From: Pseudoduganella rivuli
GTDB taxonomy: Bacteria > Pseudomonadota > Gammaproteobacteria > Burkholderiales > Burkholderiaceae_D
DNA length: 64,000 nucleotides
Assembly (NCBI RefSeq): GCF_009674485.1
Contig: NZ_WKJJ01000002.1
Location: forward strand, 310,001 to 374,000
Reading direction: 5' to 3'
The stretch's first letter is position 1; the number at the start of each line of letters is the position of its first letter. The notes beneath the pieces are model-generated. The model worked only from the letters and a program-made list of their open reading frames with translations. It was not told the origin of the DNA and searched no databases. The position numbers and the translations under genes are program-made. Below are positions 17,755 to 27,556 of the stretch, in pieces.

Positions 17755-18393
17755 TTAACGCGCGGCCAATTTTGCCTTTTCCACCAGCGCCAGCCATTGC
17801 TGGATGGGTTCGCGCTGCCATTGGGCATTGGCGTAATCCTTCAGCTTGGCCGGAACGTCGTCGCCGCTGTGGACCAGGCGCTGCAGCATCATGGCCAGGT
17901 CGGTGTCGGCAATGGTCCAGTCGCCGAACAGGTTGGCACCCTGGACAAGCTTGTCGGCTGCGCGGACCAGCTTGTCCGCGGCCGCACGCGCCTCTGGGGA
18001 CAGAGGTTGCGTGGCCGGCTCGTGGAAAACGGTCAGGGTGCTGCGTTCTTCGCGGATCGGCATCAAATCGCTGCGCAGCCACGCCTGGATTTCACGGGCG
18101 CGCGCCCGCTGCTGCGAAGCGCGCGGATACACCGCCTTGTATTCGGGGGCAGGGAACACTTCTTCCAGGTATTCCGTGATCGCGGACGATTCCGTCAGCA
18201 CGAAGTCGCCATGCACCAGCGCGGGAATGCGGCCATTGAGCGCCAGGTCGCGGTAAGCCGCTTCCCGGTGCTGGCCGGCGTCCAGATCCAGCACTTCCAG
18301 GTCGAACGGGATGCCTTTTTCCTTCAGCGTGACGAACACGGACATCGCATACGGGCTGGAGAATTCACTGTTGACGTAAAGCTTGAGGTTCAT
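17755..18393 (-). CDS. Glutathione S-transferase, YfcF-like
   Basis: 212 residues. N-terminal thioredoxin-like domain with SEFSSPYAMSVFVTLKEKG and the glutathione-binding TESSAITEYL, then an all-helical C-terminal domain ending in DLAMMLQRLV. YfcF-type enzymes show thiol transferase and peroxidase activity. ATG 18393 is chosen because homology starts there. Divergent from the LysR gene, which is its likely regulator. Confidence 0.88.
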   Translation of the reverse strand: MNLKLYVNSEFSSPYAMSVFVTLKEKGIPFDLEVLDLDAGQHREAAYRDLALNGRIPALVHGDFVLTESSAITEYLEEVFPAPEYKAVYPRASQQRARAREIQAWLRSDLMPIREERSTLTVFHEPATQPLSPEARAAADKLVRAADKLVQGANLFGDWTIADTDLAMMLQRLVHSGDDVPAKLKDYANAQWQREPIQQWLALVEKAKLAAR

Positions 18394-18426
18394 GGCGGGC
18401 TGTTCCTGAGTGATTTGGCATTTCAT

Positions 18427-18447
18427 GTTACGGCTTGCCGGAATAAC
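18427..18447. promoter_or_regulatory. LysR-type T-N11-A operator candidate
   Basis: GTTAC (18427-18431), 11 bases, then ATAAC (18443-18447): an imperfect dyad with the LysR T-N11-A spacing, between the divergent GST and LysR genes. Confidence 0.5.
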
Positions 18448-18495
18448 CACATAACGATATATTTTCTCTGTTCTTGCTAATTTAATTCACAAGAG

Positions 18496-19398
18496 ATGCG
18501 TATGCCCGCCTTCCCCGCGTTGCGCGCCTTCGAGGCGGCAGCGCGGCATGAAAACTTTTCCCGCGCCGCTGATGAATTGCATTTGACTCACGGCGCGATC
18601 AGCCACCAGGTGCGCGCGCTTGAAGACGAGCTGGGCGTGCAATTGTTCGTCCGCAATGGCCGTCATGTGAAAATCACGCCGGATGGCCGCAAGTTCGCCC
18701 AGTCGCTGAACAAGGCGTTTGCCGATATCGTGCAGGCCGCCGATGCCGTGCGGCCCCGCCAAGGATGCCGCCGCCTGTCGATTTCGTCGATTCCCTCGTT
18801 TGCCGCGCGCTGGCTGGCGCCCCGGCTGGGCCAGTTCATCGAACGGCATCCGGACATCGAAGTGCTGCTGCAAGCGTCCGGCCAGTTGCAAGACCTGGAG
18901 CGGGAAGCCATTGACGTCGGCATCCGCTTTGGCAGGGGCCGCTATCCGGGCCTGGTGGTGCAGCATTTGATGGGCGATATTTATTACCCCGTGGTCAGCC
19001 CGTCATACCGGGGCGGGGATTTGCCCCGTACGCCACAGCAGTTGGCCAACGCCACGCTGCTGCGCTCGAACGAACCGTGGCTGCCGTGGTTCCGCGCGGC
19101 GGGACTGGACCTGGCCGAGCCGTCAGGCGGCGTCATGTACGAGGATTTATCGATGCTGATCCGCTCCGCCGTCGATGGTGACGGCGTGGCGCTGGTGCGC
19201 CATGTGGTGGCAATGCAGGAAATCGCGTCGGGACAACTGGTGCGGCTGTTCGATATCGCCACGCCCAGTGCGGATGAATATTACTTTGTCAGCCCGCCAG
19301 CGGCGGCGGATCAGCCCCATGTCGAGGCGTTCCGCGCCTGGCTGCTGGCGCAAATTGCGGAATTTCTTCCGCAATTGCGTCTTACATCACCACTTTGA
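18496..19398 (+). CDS. LysR-family regulator, GcvA-like
   Basis: 300 residues. Winged helix at the N-terminus (FEAAARHENFSRAADELHLTHGAISHQVRALEDELG), then a periplasmic-binding-like effector domain (LSISSIPSFAARWLAPRL; DVGIRFGRG). The style is that of GcvA-type regulators. ATG 18502 is an alternative start. It faces the GST gene and probably controls it. Its last 17 bases overlap the end of ybeD, read in the opposite direction. Confidence 0.9.
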   Translation: MRMPAFPALRAFEAAARHENFSRAADELHLTHGAISHQVRALEDELGVQLFVRNGRHVKITPDGRKFAQSLNKAFADIVQAADAVRPRQGCRRLSISSIPSFAARWLAPRLGQFIERHPDIEVLLQASGQLQDLEREAIDVGIRFGRGRYPGLVVQHLMGDIYYPVVSPSYRGGDLPRTPQQLANATLLRSNEPWLPWFRAAGLDLAEPSGGVMYEDLSMLIRSAVDGDGVALVRHVVAMQEIASGQLVRLFDIATPSADEYYFVSPPAAADQPHVEAFRAWLLAQIAEFLPQLRLTSPL

Positions 19399-19660
19399 CC
19401 ATCGGGTGGGCGGACAGCTCGGTGTACAGCGCATCGAGTTGCGGACGGCTGGTGGCGCGCACGATGACCGTCAAACCCGTGTAATTGCCCTTGGACGATG
19501 GACGCACTTCCATCTTGCCTTCATGGAAGGTCGGGTCATGCTTGATCACCAGTTCCAGCATGGTGGCAGTGAATTCCACATGGGCAACACCCATGATCTT
19601 GATCGGGAAGTCGCTGGGATATTCGATCAGCGATTCGGATGGGGGGATAGGCGTGGCCAT
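19382..19660 (-). CDS. ybeD: YbeD-like protein (DUF493)
   Basis: 92 residues with a ferredoxin-like, ACT-resembling fold; FPIKIMGVAH and GNYTGLTVIVRATSRPQLDALY are typical. Start at ATG 19660 with AGGA upstream. In many proteobacteria it lies directly before lipB, hinting at a link with lipoate metabolism. Molecular role unknown. Confidence 0.92.
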   Translation of the reverse strand: MATPIPPSESLIEYPSDFPIKIMGVAHVEFTATMLELVIKHDPTFHEGKMEVRPSSKGNYTGLTVIVRATSRPQLDALYTELSAHPMVKVVM

Positions 19661-19762
19661 GATAGTAATTCCTGTCAAAACAAATAGATACAGGCAATAT
19701 TGTACCGTAGCACGCGGCTTTCAAGATGGCGGCCTGGCGCGAGCCAGGCCGCCGTGCCGCCG

Positions 19763-20527
19763 TTATGCTGGTTTGGCCGACAGGCGCTTCAGGCGATCCA
19801 GTGCGGACTCACCGCCGCCAACCGCTTCGTTCGCCACCGACTTGCGCAGCGCATCGAGTTCCGCCTTCTGGTCGTGCGGACGCTGGCCGATGTCGGCCAC
19901 GATCTTCATGCCGGCTGCTTCATTCGACACGGCCTGCGCGCGGCGCGTCAGTGCATTCAATGCGCTGGAATTACCCTGCAAGCCTTTCAGGCCGTTCAAC
20001 TGTTCCTGGCGCTCGGCGCGCACTTGCTGCAAGTCGCGCTGCGCCTTGGCCGTTGCCAGCGCCTGCATGGCTTTCTTGGCGGCGGCATCGAAGTCGGCCA
20101 GTTGCTGCGACAGCGCATCGACGATTTTTTGCAGCTCGTCCATGTACTCTTGCGCATCGGCCGCTTCCTGCTCTTCCAGCGGCAGGCGCGCCTTGTTCGC
20201 TTCCAGCTCGTCGCAGAACAGGTTGATGGTGGCTTCCGAAATCTTGCCGGCGGCCAGGCGCTCGCCCAGCGTTTCCGCGGCGCGCTCGTCGCTGGAGATC
20301 AGTTCGCGCAGCTTGATGACGTCGTTGCGCTCCTTGTCGAAGGAGGTACGGGCAGCGGCCAGCTTTTGCGCGGTGGCGCGCAATGTGTCGGCCAGGCGGT
20401 CACGGTCTGCCTCGGTCGCCGTTTCTGGATCGAAGTTGGCGATTGCTTCGGATACGCGGTCGCCCAGCGCGCCAAAGTGTTTCGAGATCAGGCGTGCGGT
20501 CAGGCCCCAGCCATTCGAGTTGCTCAT
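19763..20527 (-). CDS. PspA/IM30-family coiled-coil protein, YjfJ-like
   Basis: 254 residues, mostly long charged helices (about residues 30-220), the ESCRT-III-like PspA/IM30 fold that assembles on stressed membranes. MSNSNGWGLTARLISKHFGA is not a membrane segment but could be the membrane-binding amphipathic helix. A strong AGGAAGGA precedes the ATG. It lies 60 bases downstream of the DUF2491 gene on the same strand, as yjfJ and yjfK lie together in E. coli. Confidence 0.82.
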   Translation of the reverse strand: MSNSNGWGLTARLISKHFGALGDRVSEAIANFDPETATEADRDRLADTLRATAQKLAAARTSFDKERNDVIKLRELISSDERAAETLGERLAAGKISEATINLFCDELEANKARLPLEEQEAADAQEYMDELQKIVDALSQQLADFDAAAKKAMQALATAKAQRDLQQVRAERQEQLNGLKGLQGNSSALNALTRRAQAVSNEAAGMKIVADIGQRPHDQKAELDALRKSVANEAVGGGESALDRLKRLSAKPA

Positions 20528-20587
20528 AGTCGTGTCCTTCCTTTCGGTTTAAATAAAGTTACTGCACATTGCGGAGGTCGTTCCCTG

Positions 20588-21373
20588 TTACTGGATGACG
20601 ATCCGTTCCTGCTCCACCGGTATCCCAATGACAAAATCGACGTGGATACCGCGTTTGCCGCTATCGCCGTTCACGCTGCGGATGATTTCCGTCGTGATCA
20701 GCAAAAATTCCGGTCCTGCCCCGCCGCGCAAATCGCGCACGTAGGGCATGTAGTACACATCCTGCTGCAAGCCTTCGCGTCCCGCCGCATCGTCGATGCG
20801 GGTTTCGCCGCCCTGGTAGGGCTGCACCCATTCGGCGCTCGGGTCGCCCGCATCGCGCTGGAAATCGATGCCTTCGTCGGCGCCGAACACCAGGTTCAAA
20901 TCCTGTTCGTCGAGGCCATAGTCGCCCAGCTGGTTGCGCCACAACGTGTAGCTGCGGTCGCCCAGGCCGTAACCCCGTTCGCCCGTGTACGCTTCCTGGT
21001 CTTCCACGGTTTCCGGGATTACGCGCGCCAGTTGCGTGCAATACATCACTTCCGCCACGTTGCCCTGCGCATCCACGTACACTTGAAGGAACTTTTCATC
21101 GGCCTGGTCGTCGCCCTTGTCCAGGTAATAGCGGTAGACCTTGCCCGACAAGTTCAACTTCAGCCGCGAAATCGCCAGAATGCGAAAGTCCGATGCCTGC
21201 GGCAGCGCAATCAGCGAACCGGACGTATTGGCGCGCAGCAGCGGCCCTTGCTGGATCGTCACCATGCTGCCGATGCGGGCGTTCAGCGGCAGGCGTTGAT
21301 CCTCCGGCGCATCCACCGCGCCTGTTTTCATGGCCGCGTTGCGTACGTACCCGAATGCATCCTTCCAACCCAT
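20588..21373 (-). CDS. DUF2491 family protein, YjfK-like
   Basis: 261 residues, soluble, no signal peptide. NARIGSMVTIQQGPLLRAN at the start, EVMYCTQLARVIPETVEDQ in the middle and GIHVDFVIGIPVEQERI at the end are consistent with DUF2491. Its start is 1 base from the stop of the upstream low-complexity protein, indicating translational coupling. Function unknown; its partner is a membrane-stress-like PspA homologue. Confidence 0.82.
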   Translation of the reverse strand: MGWKDAFGYVRNAAMKTGAVDAPEDQRLPLNARIGSMVTIQQGPLLRANTSGSLIALPQASDFRILAISRLKLNLSGKVYRYYLDKGDDQADEKFLQVYVDAQGNVAEVMYCTQLARVIPETVEDQEAYTGERGYGLGDRSYTLWRNQLGDYGLDEQDLNLVFGADEGIDFQRDAGDPSAEWVQPYQGGETRIDDAAGREGLQQDVYYMPYVRDLRGGAGPEFLLITTEIIRSVNGDSGKRGIHVDFVIGIPVEQERIVIQ

Positions 21374-21374
21374 A

Positions 21375-22265
21375 TCAATCTCCCAGCGAATAGTTGGCGC
21401 CCTGGCGGTTCACTTTGCGGCGCGTAAATACCTTGTACAGGGCAAAACCGATCAGCCCCAGCATTACCCAGCCAAACCAGCCGATGCCCGATTCCTGCTT
21501 GCGGGCTGGACGTTCAGCCTGCTGCGTGGTTTGCTGCTCTTGCGCTTGCGGCTCCGGCGCGGCGGCCGGTGCATCCGGGTTCATCGGATTCGGCACCGTC
21601 GCCACACCGGGCGAGGTACTGGTGCCGCTGCTGTCCACCGGGCCGATGGCGCCCACGTCGGACGGCACGTTGGACGGCAACTGCTGTTGCTGCGGAGGCG
21701 CCTGGCGGGCATGGGCGCCGCCGGCCAGCACGCTGCCCAGCACGGCGCCGGCTGCCGCCGCGCCTGCCGTACCCCAGCGGCTCGGGCGGTCCTGGCCCTG
21801 GCTGTAGCCGCCGTTATAACCGCCGTTGTAGGGGTTATTGCTGTAGCCGCCATTGTTGCCATATTGCGGCGGCGGCTGCTGCGGCGCCTGGCGCGGCATC
21901 ACCGGATCGGACTGCGGCAGCGAACGCTGCTGCGCGGTCCGTTCATCCATCGTGCGCACGGCATTGTCTTGCGCCGTCCGTTGCGACATGTCGCGGTTCA
22001 TGGCCGACCGGCTGCCGCCGGAAGCAGGCGCTGCATCCGCCTCCGGCGCGCGGCGGGAACCGAATGAACCAAACGAGCCACTGCCGGACGACGGCGCTGC
22101 CGATGGACTGCGCGACGGCGTACTCTTTGCAGTACTGCTGCGTTGCGAGGAGAATCCACCCTTATAAGAGCCCGAACTTTGGGTTGGCCTGGCTTCCGCC
22201 AGCGGCCCGCCCATCGCCAGCGACAGCGATAAAGCAAGTACTACGGCTTTGCGGAGAGACTTCAT
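21375..22265 (-). CDS. Low-complexity secreted/membrane-anchored protein
   Basis: 296 residues from ATG 22265, which has AGGA at good distance; ATG 22268 is one codon earlier. N-terminal signal peptide (LALSLSLAMGGPLAEA), then a Ser/Gly/Gln/Pro-rich stretch to about residue 255 with YGNNGGYSNNPYNGGYNGGY, then a tail helix IGWFGWVMLGLIGFALYKVF and a short basic end. It most likely spans the membrane once with the disordered part outside. I do not recognise a family. First gene of this three-gene yjf-like set. Confidence 0.7.
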   Translation of the reverse strand: MKSLRKAVVLALSLSLAMGGPLAEARPTQSSGSYKGGFSSQRSSTAKSTPSRSPSAAPSSGSGSFGSFGSRRAPEADAAPASGGSRSAMNRDMSQRTAQDNAVRTMDERTAQQRSLPQSDPVMPRQAPQQPPPQYGNNGGYSNNPYNGGYNGGYSQGQDRPSRWGTAGAAAAGAVLGSVLAGGAHARQAPPQQQQLPSNVPSDVGAIGPVDSSGTSTSPGVATVPNPMNPDAPAAAPEPQAQEQQTTQQAERPARKQESGIGWFGWVMLGLIGFALYKVFTRRKVNRQGANYSLGD

Positions 22266-22357
22266 CATGTATCCTGATCGTCTTGAGGTTGATTAAATAA
22301 CAGCATAATAGCTGGCAAACTTTTACGCACCGGTAAAAAAACGCCAGATTTACCACC

Positions 22358-22855
22358 ATGACACGCAAATACTCTGACATGAATCAGCACGACGCTTTGT
22401 ATACCGTCGCGCGAAACTATCCTGGCGGCATCGAGGCATTGTCCCAATGCATGGGCATCTCGGTAAACGTTTTACGTAACAAATTGTCACCAACCATCGC
22501 TTCCCACTACCCTTCGTTTGAAGAAGTGTCGACCATTATCGACCTGTGCCAGAAAGCCGGCGTTCCCAATGCGCTGATGCCGGTGCATGCCATGCTGGTC
22601 CGGCATGGCATGGCGGCATTCGTCATCCCGGTGCCGGAAAAGATCGCCCAGGACGACTTGTCGCAGACCGTCTGCCGCGTCATGAGCCAGGTGGGTGACG
22701 TGGCGGAAGCCGTATCGCAGTCGCTGCTGGACGGCAAAATCACGCCGACGGAAGCCGACTTGATCGAACGTGAATTCAACGCCGCCCTGTCGGCGCTGGG
22801 CGAATGGCGCGCCCGTATCCGGCTGCTGGCCAATCCCCAAGATGGTGGCGGTTGA
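22358..22855 (+). CDS. Phage CII-like (CP76 family) regulatory protein
   Basis: 165 residues. The first 85 resemble phage regulatory protein CII of the CP76 family: ARNYPGGIEALSQCMGISVNVLRNKLSP is the helix-turn-helix-like segment. The C-terminal part is helical (ISP-like pattern TPTEADLIEREFNAALSALGEW). ATG 22379 is an alternative start; neither has a clear ribosome site. It is divergent from the low-complexity gene, with no phage genes nearby, so it seems a domesticated regulator. The target is unknown; the neighbouring yjf-like operon is the obvious candidate. Confidence 0.7.
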   Translation: MTRKYSDMNQHDALYTVARNYPGGIEALSQCMGISVNVLRNKLSPTIASHYPSFEEVSTIIDLCQKAGVPNALMPVHAMLVRHGMAAFVIPVPEKIAQDDLSQTVCRVMSQVGDVAEAVSQSLLDGKITPTEADLIEREFNAALSALGEWRARIRLLANPQDGGG

Positions 22856-22858
22856 GCC

Positions 22859-22888
22859 AAAAAAAATGCCAGCCGCTGAGGGCTGGCA
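22859..22888 (-). terminator. Rho-independent terminator on minus strand
   Basis: TGCCAGCC (22867-22874) pairs with GGCTGGCA (22881-22888) and on the minus strand is followed by eight Ts. It backs up termination of the FecR/DUF6600 gene. The plus-strand T tract is weak. Confidence 0.8.
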
Positions 22889-23008
22889 GAAACTATTTTG
22901 TATTGGGAGGAAAATAGCGTGAAGATCACGTGACGCCACTGTAAGGCATCCCTCCCGGCCCGGCCATCGCCGTGGGACGAACTGCAGAATTCCGGGGATG
23001 AACGACAC

Positions 23009-23042
23009 AAAAGCGGGGCTGGGCCGTAACCACCAGCCCCGC
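23009..23042 (-). terminator. Hairpin just after the FecR/DUF6600 stop
   Basis: Ten-base arms 23013-23022 and 23033-23042 pair perfectly, followed on the minus strand by TTTTGTGT. First of two terminators behind this gene; the 197 bases between 22856 and 23052 hold nothing else that I can identify. Confidence 0.75.
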
Positions 23043-23052
23043 CCCTGGGACG

Positions 23053-25278
23053 TCATTCCTGGTTCCTGCGGTTACGCCCGTCCTTGTTTTCCTTGTTTTC
23101 CTCACGCGGACCACGGCGGTTTTCCGCTGCCGGGGCATTTTGCGGTTGCGGGCGGGCTTCCTGGCGCTGCGGTTGCGGTTGCGGCTGTTGCTGCGGCGCT
23201 TGCTGGCGCTCCTGGCGCATGGCTTCACGCTGCTCGCGGCGCTGCTGGTCCTGGCGCTGCATTTCCTGGCGCTGGGCCTCTTGCCGCTGCTGCTCTTGCC
23301 GCTGCATTTCCTGACGCTGCTGATCCTGCCGCTGCGCGTCCTGCCGTTGCTGGATTTCCTGGCGCTGGCGTTGCTGCTCCTGCCGTTGCGCCTCCTGGCG
23401 CTGGGCTTCCTGCCGCTGCTGGTCCTGGCGCTGCGCTTCCTGGCGTTGCTGTTCCTGCCGTTGTGCTTCCTGGCGCTGCTGGTCCTGCCGCTGAGCCTCG
23501 TGGCGCTGTTGCTCCTGCCGCTGCAACTCCTGCCGTTGCGCATCCTGCCGCTGGCCATCTTGCCGCTGGCGTTCCTGGCGCTGGAATTCCTGCCGTTGCT
23601 GGTCCTGGCGCTGTGCTTCCTGGCGTTGCTGCTCTTGCCGTTGACCTTCTTGACGCTGGTATTCCTGGCGCTGGCGCTCCTGCCGCTGCTGTTCAACGTT
23701 TTGCTGCGGCAGTTGTCCCGGTTGCGGCTGCAATGCCTGCTGCTGCGCGGGTTGGCTGATGCGGCCACGTTCGTCGCGGCGGTCATCACCATCGCGGCCC
23801 GGACGGTCGAAGCGGCGGCCCTCCTGCACGGCGCCCGGCTGCTGCACCACGGGGGCGCCGCCCGGCATGATGCGCTGCGGCTGGCCCTGCAATGCATTGC
23901 CCGGTACAGGCTGGGCCACTTGCGGACGCTGCCCGTCGCCACGGCGCTCGCCGGCGCGCTCGCGGAAGTCGTCACGCGCATCGCGGCGCGTTTCAATCAC
24001 GCGGCCCGGGCGGTTGGCCGCAGGCGGCGCCACCGGCGGCGCGGTGATCAGCGGCGCCTTGCGCACATCGTTTGGCGCCAAGGTCACGCGCGGCTCGCGG
24101 CCCACGTTGACGATGCTGCGGCGTTCGAAATATTCGCGGGGCAGCACGGTGACGCCATCGCGGCGGCCGTCGTGGCGCGGTTCTTCCTTCCAGCGCACCT
24201 TGCCGTTGTGCTGCCATTCCAGGCGGCGCTCATGTTCCACCGACACGCGGTAATTCGGCACATAGCGGTCGCGTGGTGTCAGCGGATACCAGCCGACGCC
24301 AGGACCGGCGCGGTGGTCGCGGAACGTGACGTTCCAGCCGCTGCCGCCGACCCAGCCCACCAGCGCGGGCGCCCACACGGGACGCACCACGGCGCGGCCG
24401 GGCGCCCAGTACCAGCGCGATTGCACCAGCACCCAGCGGCCATAGTGCGACGGCGCATAACCCCACGGCGCATCGTCGACCCAGGTCCAGCCCCATGGCT
24501 CCAGCCACGTCCAGCGGCCGTCGCGGTACGGCGCCCAGTTCGATGCGACGCCGCGCGGCGCCCACAGCGGCCCATAATCCGGGTCGTCGCGCCAGGTGCC
24601 GTGCTGGTCCAGCTCTTCATAGCCCGTCACGTCGGCCGTCACGTAGCGCAGCGATTGCGAATTGTCGTCGCGGCGGTCGCGCGCCAGCGCCCAGTCGTCA
24701 AACGGGGTGCGTTGCGCAATGCCCGTATGGATATCGTCGCCCCGTATTTCCACGCGTTTGCCCGCGCGCAGGCTGGTCGAGGCGCCGGCGCCATCCACGC
24801 GGCCGGAGCCGGTCAGCATGGTCACCACGCTGGTGTCCGGTGCACGTTCCGTATCGATGCGCAGCGAAGCCGGTTCCGCCAGCGTGACGCGCGCCTGCGG
24901 CGTGGTCAGTTCGAAACCGCCCAACTGGTCGGGGTTGCGGATACGGACATTGGCCGTGCCGTAATCGAGGCGCAGGCGCAATACGTTGTCATCGAGGTCG
25001 ACGACTTCCATGCTGGAGTCGCCATCGAGCCGTACGGACGTCGAGCCGACACGGAATTCCGTGCGTGAACCGGGCGCCGCCGTGATACGGGTGCCGGACG
25101 TCACGGGCCAGTTCAACAGGTTGCCGCCGGCTTCGTCGCCGTCGGTTTCCTGCAAGGTGACCTGGCCTTCCACCACTGACACGCGCGCCACGCGGGCCGG
25201 CGGATCGTCCGCCATCGCCAACGAGGTCACGGCGACCAAGGCGGATAACAGGATCAAATGCTTGATTTTGCGGTGCAT
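23053..25278 (-). CDS. FecR-domain / DUF6600 secreted protein with QRQEx repeats
   Basis: 741 residues. Signal peptide (ALVAVTSLAMA, cut near 23), then a FecR-like domain (RVSVVEGQVTLQE; TEFRVGSTSVRLDGDSSMEVV) to about 190, then the DUF6600 Trp/Tyr-rich region at about 215-330 (PWGWAPSHYGRW-type motifs). A proline/arginine-rich linker follows, then about 29 pentapeptides of form QRQ(E/D)x, and a charged tail. Start ATG 25278 has GGAG 10 bases upstream. With no sigma factor or TonB receptor beside it, it is not a classical FecR. The repeat could form a highly charged helix or bind cell wall or polyanions. Role unknown. Confidence 0.8.
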   Translation of the reverse strand: MHRKIKHLILLSALVAVTSLAMADDPPARVARVSVVEGQVTLQETDGDEAGGNLLNWPVTSGTRITAAPGSRTEFRVGSTSVRLDGDSSMEVVDLDDNVLRLRLDYGTANVRIRNPDQLGGFELTTPQARVTLAEPASLRIDTERAPDTSVVTMLTGSGRVDGAGASTSLRAGKRVEIRGDDIHTGIAQRTPFDDWALARDRRDDNSQSLRYVTADVTGYEELDQHGTWRDDPDYGPLWAPRGVASNWAPYRDGRWTWLEPWGWTWVDDAPWGYAPSHYGRWVLVQSRWYWAPGRAVVRPVWAPALVGWVGGSGWNVTFRDHRAGPGVGWYPLTPRDRYVPNYRVSVEHERRLEWQHNGKVRWKEEPRHDGRRDGVTVLPREYFERRSIVNVGREPRVTLAPNDVRKAPLITAPPVAPPAANRPGRVIETRRDARDDFRERAGERRGDGQRPQVAQPVPGNALQGQPQRIMPGGAPVVQQPGAVQEGRRFDRPGRDGDDRRDERGRISQPAQQQALQPQPGQLPQQNVEQQRQERQRQEYQRQEGQRQEQQRQEAQRQDQQRQEFQRQERQRQDGQRQDAQRQELQRQEQQRHEAQRQDQQRQEAQRQEQQRQEAQRQDQQRQEAQRQEAQRQEQQRQRQEIQQRQDAQRQDQQRQEMQRQEQQRQEAQRQEMQRQDQQRREQREAMRQERQQAPQQQPQPQPQRQEARPQPQNAPAAENRRGPREENKENKDGRNRRNQE
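23245..23688 (-). repeat. 15-bp tandem repeat coding QRQ(E/D)x
   Basis: About 29 consecutive 15-base units, with one interruption (QRQRQEIQ) after the 21st. The fifth residue is mostly Q or A, also M, R, G, F, Y, L. Cytosine/guanine-rich CTG-GCG-CTG pattern on the plus strand. Such arrays change length by slippage and recombination. Confidence 0.92.
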
Positions 25279-25381
25279 GGCGTTACGCTCCGGGAGCAGG
25301 GGAATGATGGTATTAAACGCTTGAACGGGCGCAACGACGACTCCCGTTACAGAATTTTTCAATCGGGCGCTACAAATAAGA

Positions 25382-26023
25382 TCAAGCGTGCGCACCGCCG
25401 CGCTTGACGAAGAACAACGCTGTGCCGACACCCATTAACAGTCCGCCAAACACGCGGTTTTGCGCCTTGACCGCCCTGGCGTCGCGGAAGAAGCGCTGCA
25501 TCGACGCGGCCAGGAACGCGTAGCCGTGCATGACCATCAAGTCGATGGTGCACATGGTGACGGCCAGGATCAGCAATTGCGGCAGCAGCGGATGGTCTTG
25601 TGCAATGAATTGCGGCAGCACGGCCACCATGAAAATAATGCCCTTGGGATTGGTGGCGTTGGTAAGAAAGCCCGTCAGCACGCGGCGGCGCAGCGATGGC
25701 GCCTGCTCGCGCACCACTTGCGCGCCCGGTCCGGGCGCCGCCTTGGCGCGCCATTGCGCCAGGCCCAGCCAGATCAGGTACAGCGCACCGACGGTTTTCA
25801 CGACATTGAACGCCACTTCCGACGCCAGCAGCAGCGAACCCACGCCCGCGCCGGCAATCGCCAGCACCAGCAGCAAGCCTGCCTGCAACCCGATGATGGT
25901 GCCGCTGGCCTTGCGTACGCCATACGACAGGCCATGCGACATCGACAGGACCGCGCCGGAACCCGGCGAGACAGCAATGATGCAGGCGGCAATAACAAAC
26001 GTGATCCAGGTGGCGAACGTCAT
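25382..26023 (-). CDS. LysE/RhtB-family amino-acid exporter
   Basis: 213 residues with six membrane segments. SPGSGAVLSMSHGLSYGVRKASGT near the N-terminus and NATNPKGIIFMVAVLPQF in the middle are signatures of the LysE family, which exports amino acids or analogues. Start ATG 26023 has GGAG upstream. It is a single gene; the nearest regulator is not adjacent, so substrate and control are open. Confidence 0.9.
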   Translation of the reverse strand: MTFATWITFVIAACIIAVSPGSGAVLSMSHGLSYGVRKASGTIIGLQAGLLLVLAIAGAGVGSLLLASEVAFNVVKTVGALYLIWLGLAQWRAKAAPGPGAQVVREQAPSLRRRVLTGFLTNATNPKGIIFMVAVLPQFIAQDHPLLPQLLILAVTMCTIDLMVMHGYAFLAASMQRFFRDARAVKAQNRVFGGLLMGVGTALFFVKRGGAHA

Positions 26024-26187
26024 GGCAGTACTCCGGGGAAAGATCCAGCCATTGTAGCGGGAGTCCATTTTTTAGGTTGTCTGTTGTATATGCGGTAAGA
26101 TTGCCGTTCGAATTAACGGATTTCCAACTGCCATGACACCTGCCGCCTATACCCGATTCACCACCTTGCGCCCGGAGGGCTGCTGAT

Positions 26188-27135
<948 letters not shown>

Positions 27136-27145
27136 GGAGACTGAC

Positions 27146-27556
27146 ATGAACCAACCCCAGCGTCCCAGCGCCGCATTTGTCGGTGCGTCGTGGGCTGCCC
27201 TGCTGGTGGGCGCCATTACCTACCTGGCCGGCCTGTGGAACGCCACCATGGCGCTCAACGAAAAGGGGTATTACTTCACGCTGCTGGCCTACGGATTGTT
27301 TTCCGCCGTGTCGCTGCAAAAATCCGTGCGCGACCGCATGGAAGGCATCCCCGTGACGAATCTGTATTTCGGCCTGTGCTGGATGTCGCTGCTGCTGGCG
27401 TTGCTGTTGCTGACGGTGGGCTTGTGGCATGCCACGCTGGCGCCCAGCGAAAAAGGGTTTTATGCGATGTCGTTCGTACTGAGCCTGTTTGCCGCCGTGG
27501 CCGTGCAAAAGAATGTGCGCGACAGCAGCCGCTCAGCCGGCAGCGACCTGGCCTGA
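27146..27556 (+). CDS. YiaA/YiaB two-helix inner-membrane protein
   Basis: 136 residues with two copies of the two-helix yiaAB domain ([20 protein letters not shown]... and [20 protein letters not shown]...), each followed by LNEKGYYF / [14 protein letters not shown] precedes the ATG. Role unknown. The last 24 bases overlap the end of the convergent TfoX-like gene. Confidence 0.88.
   Translation: MNQPQRPSAAFVGASWAALLVGAITYLAGLWNATMALNEKGYYFTLLAYGLFSAVSLQKSVRDRMEGIPVTNLYFGLCWMSLLLALLLLTVGLWHATLAPSEKGFYAMSFVLSLFAAVAVQKNVRDSSRSAGSDLA

Noticed and set aside
22358..22855. Prophage remnant suggested by the CII-like gene
   Set aside because: No integrase, structural or att-like sequence is near; flanking genes are ordinary chromosomal genes.
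23245..23688. CRISPR array
   Set aside because: The repeat is 15 bp, has no spacers, and lies in frame inside a coding sequence.
23140..25068. 642-codon open frame antisense to the FecR/DUF6600 gene
   Set aside because: A Leu-rich product of reading the 15-bp repeat backwards; the sense frame has a signal peptide and known domains.
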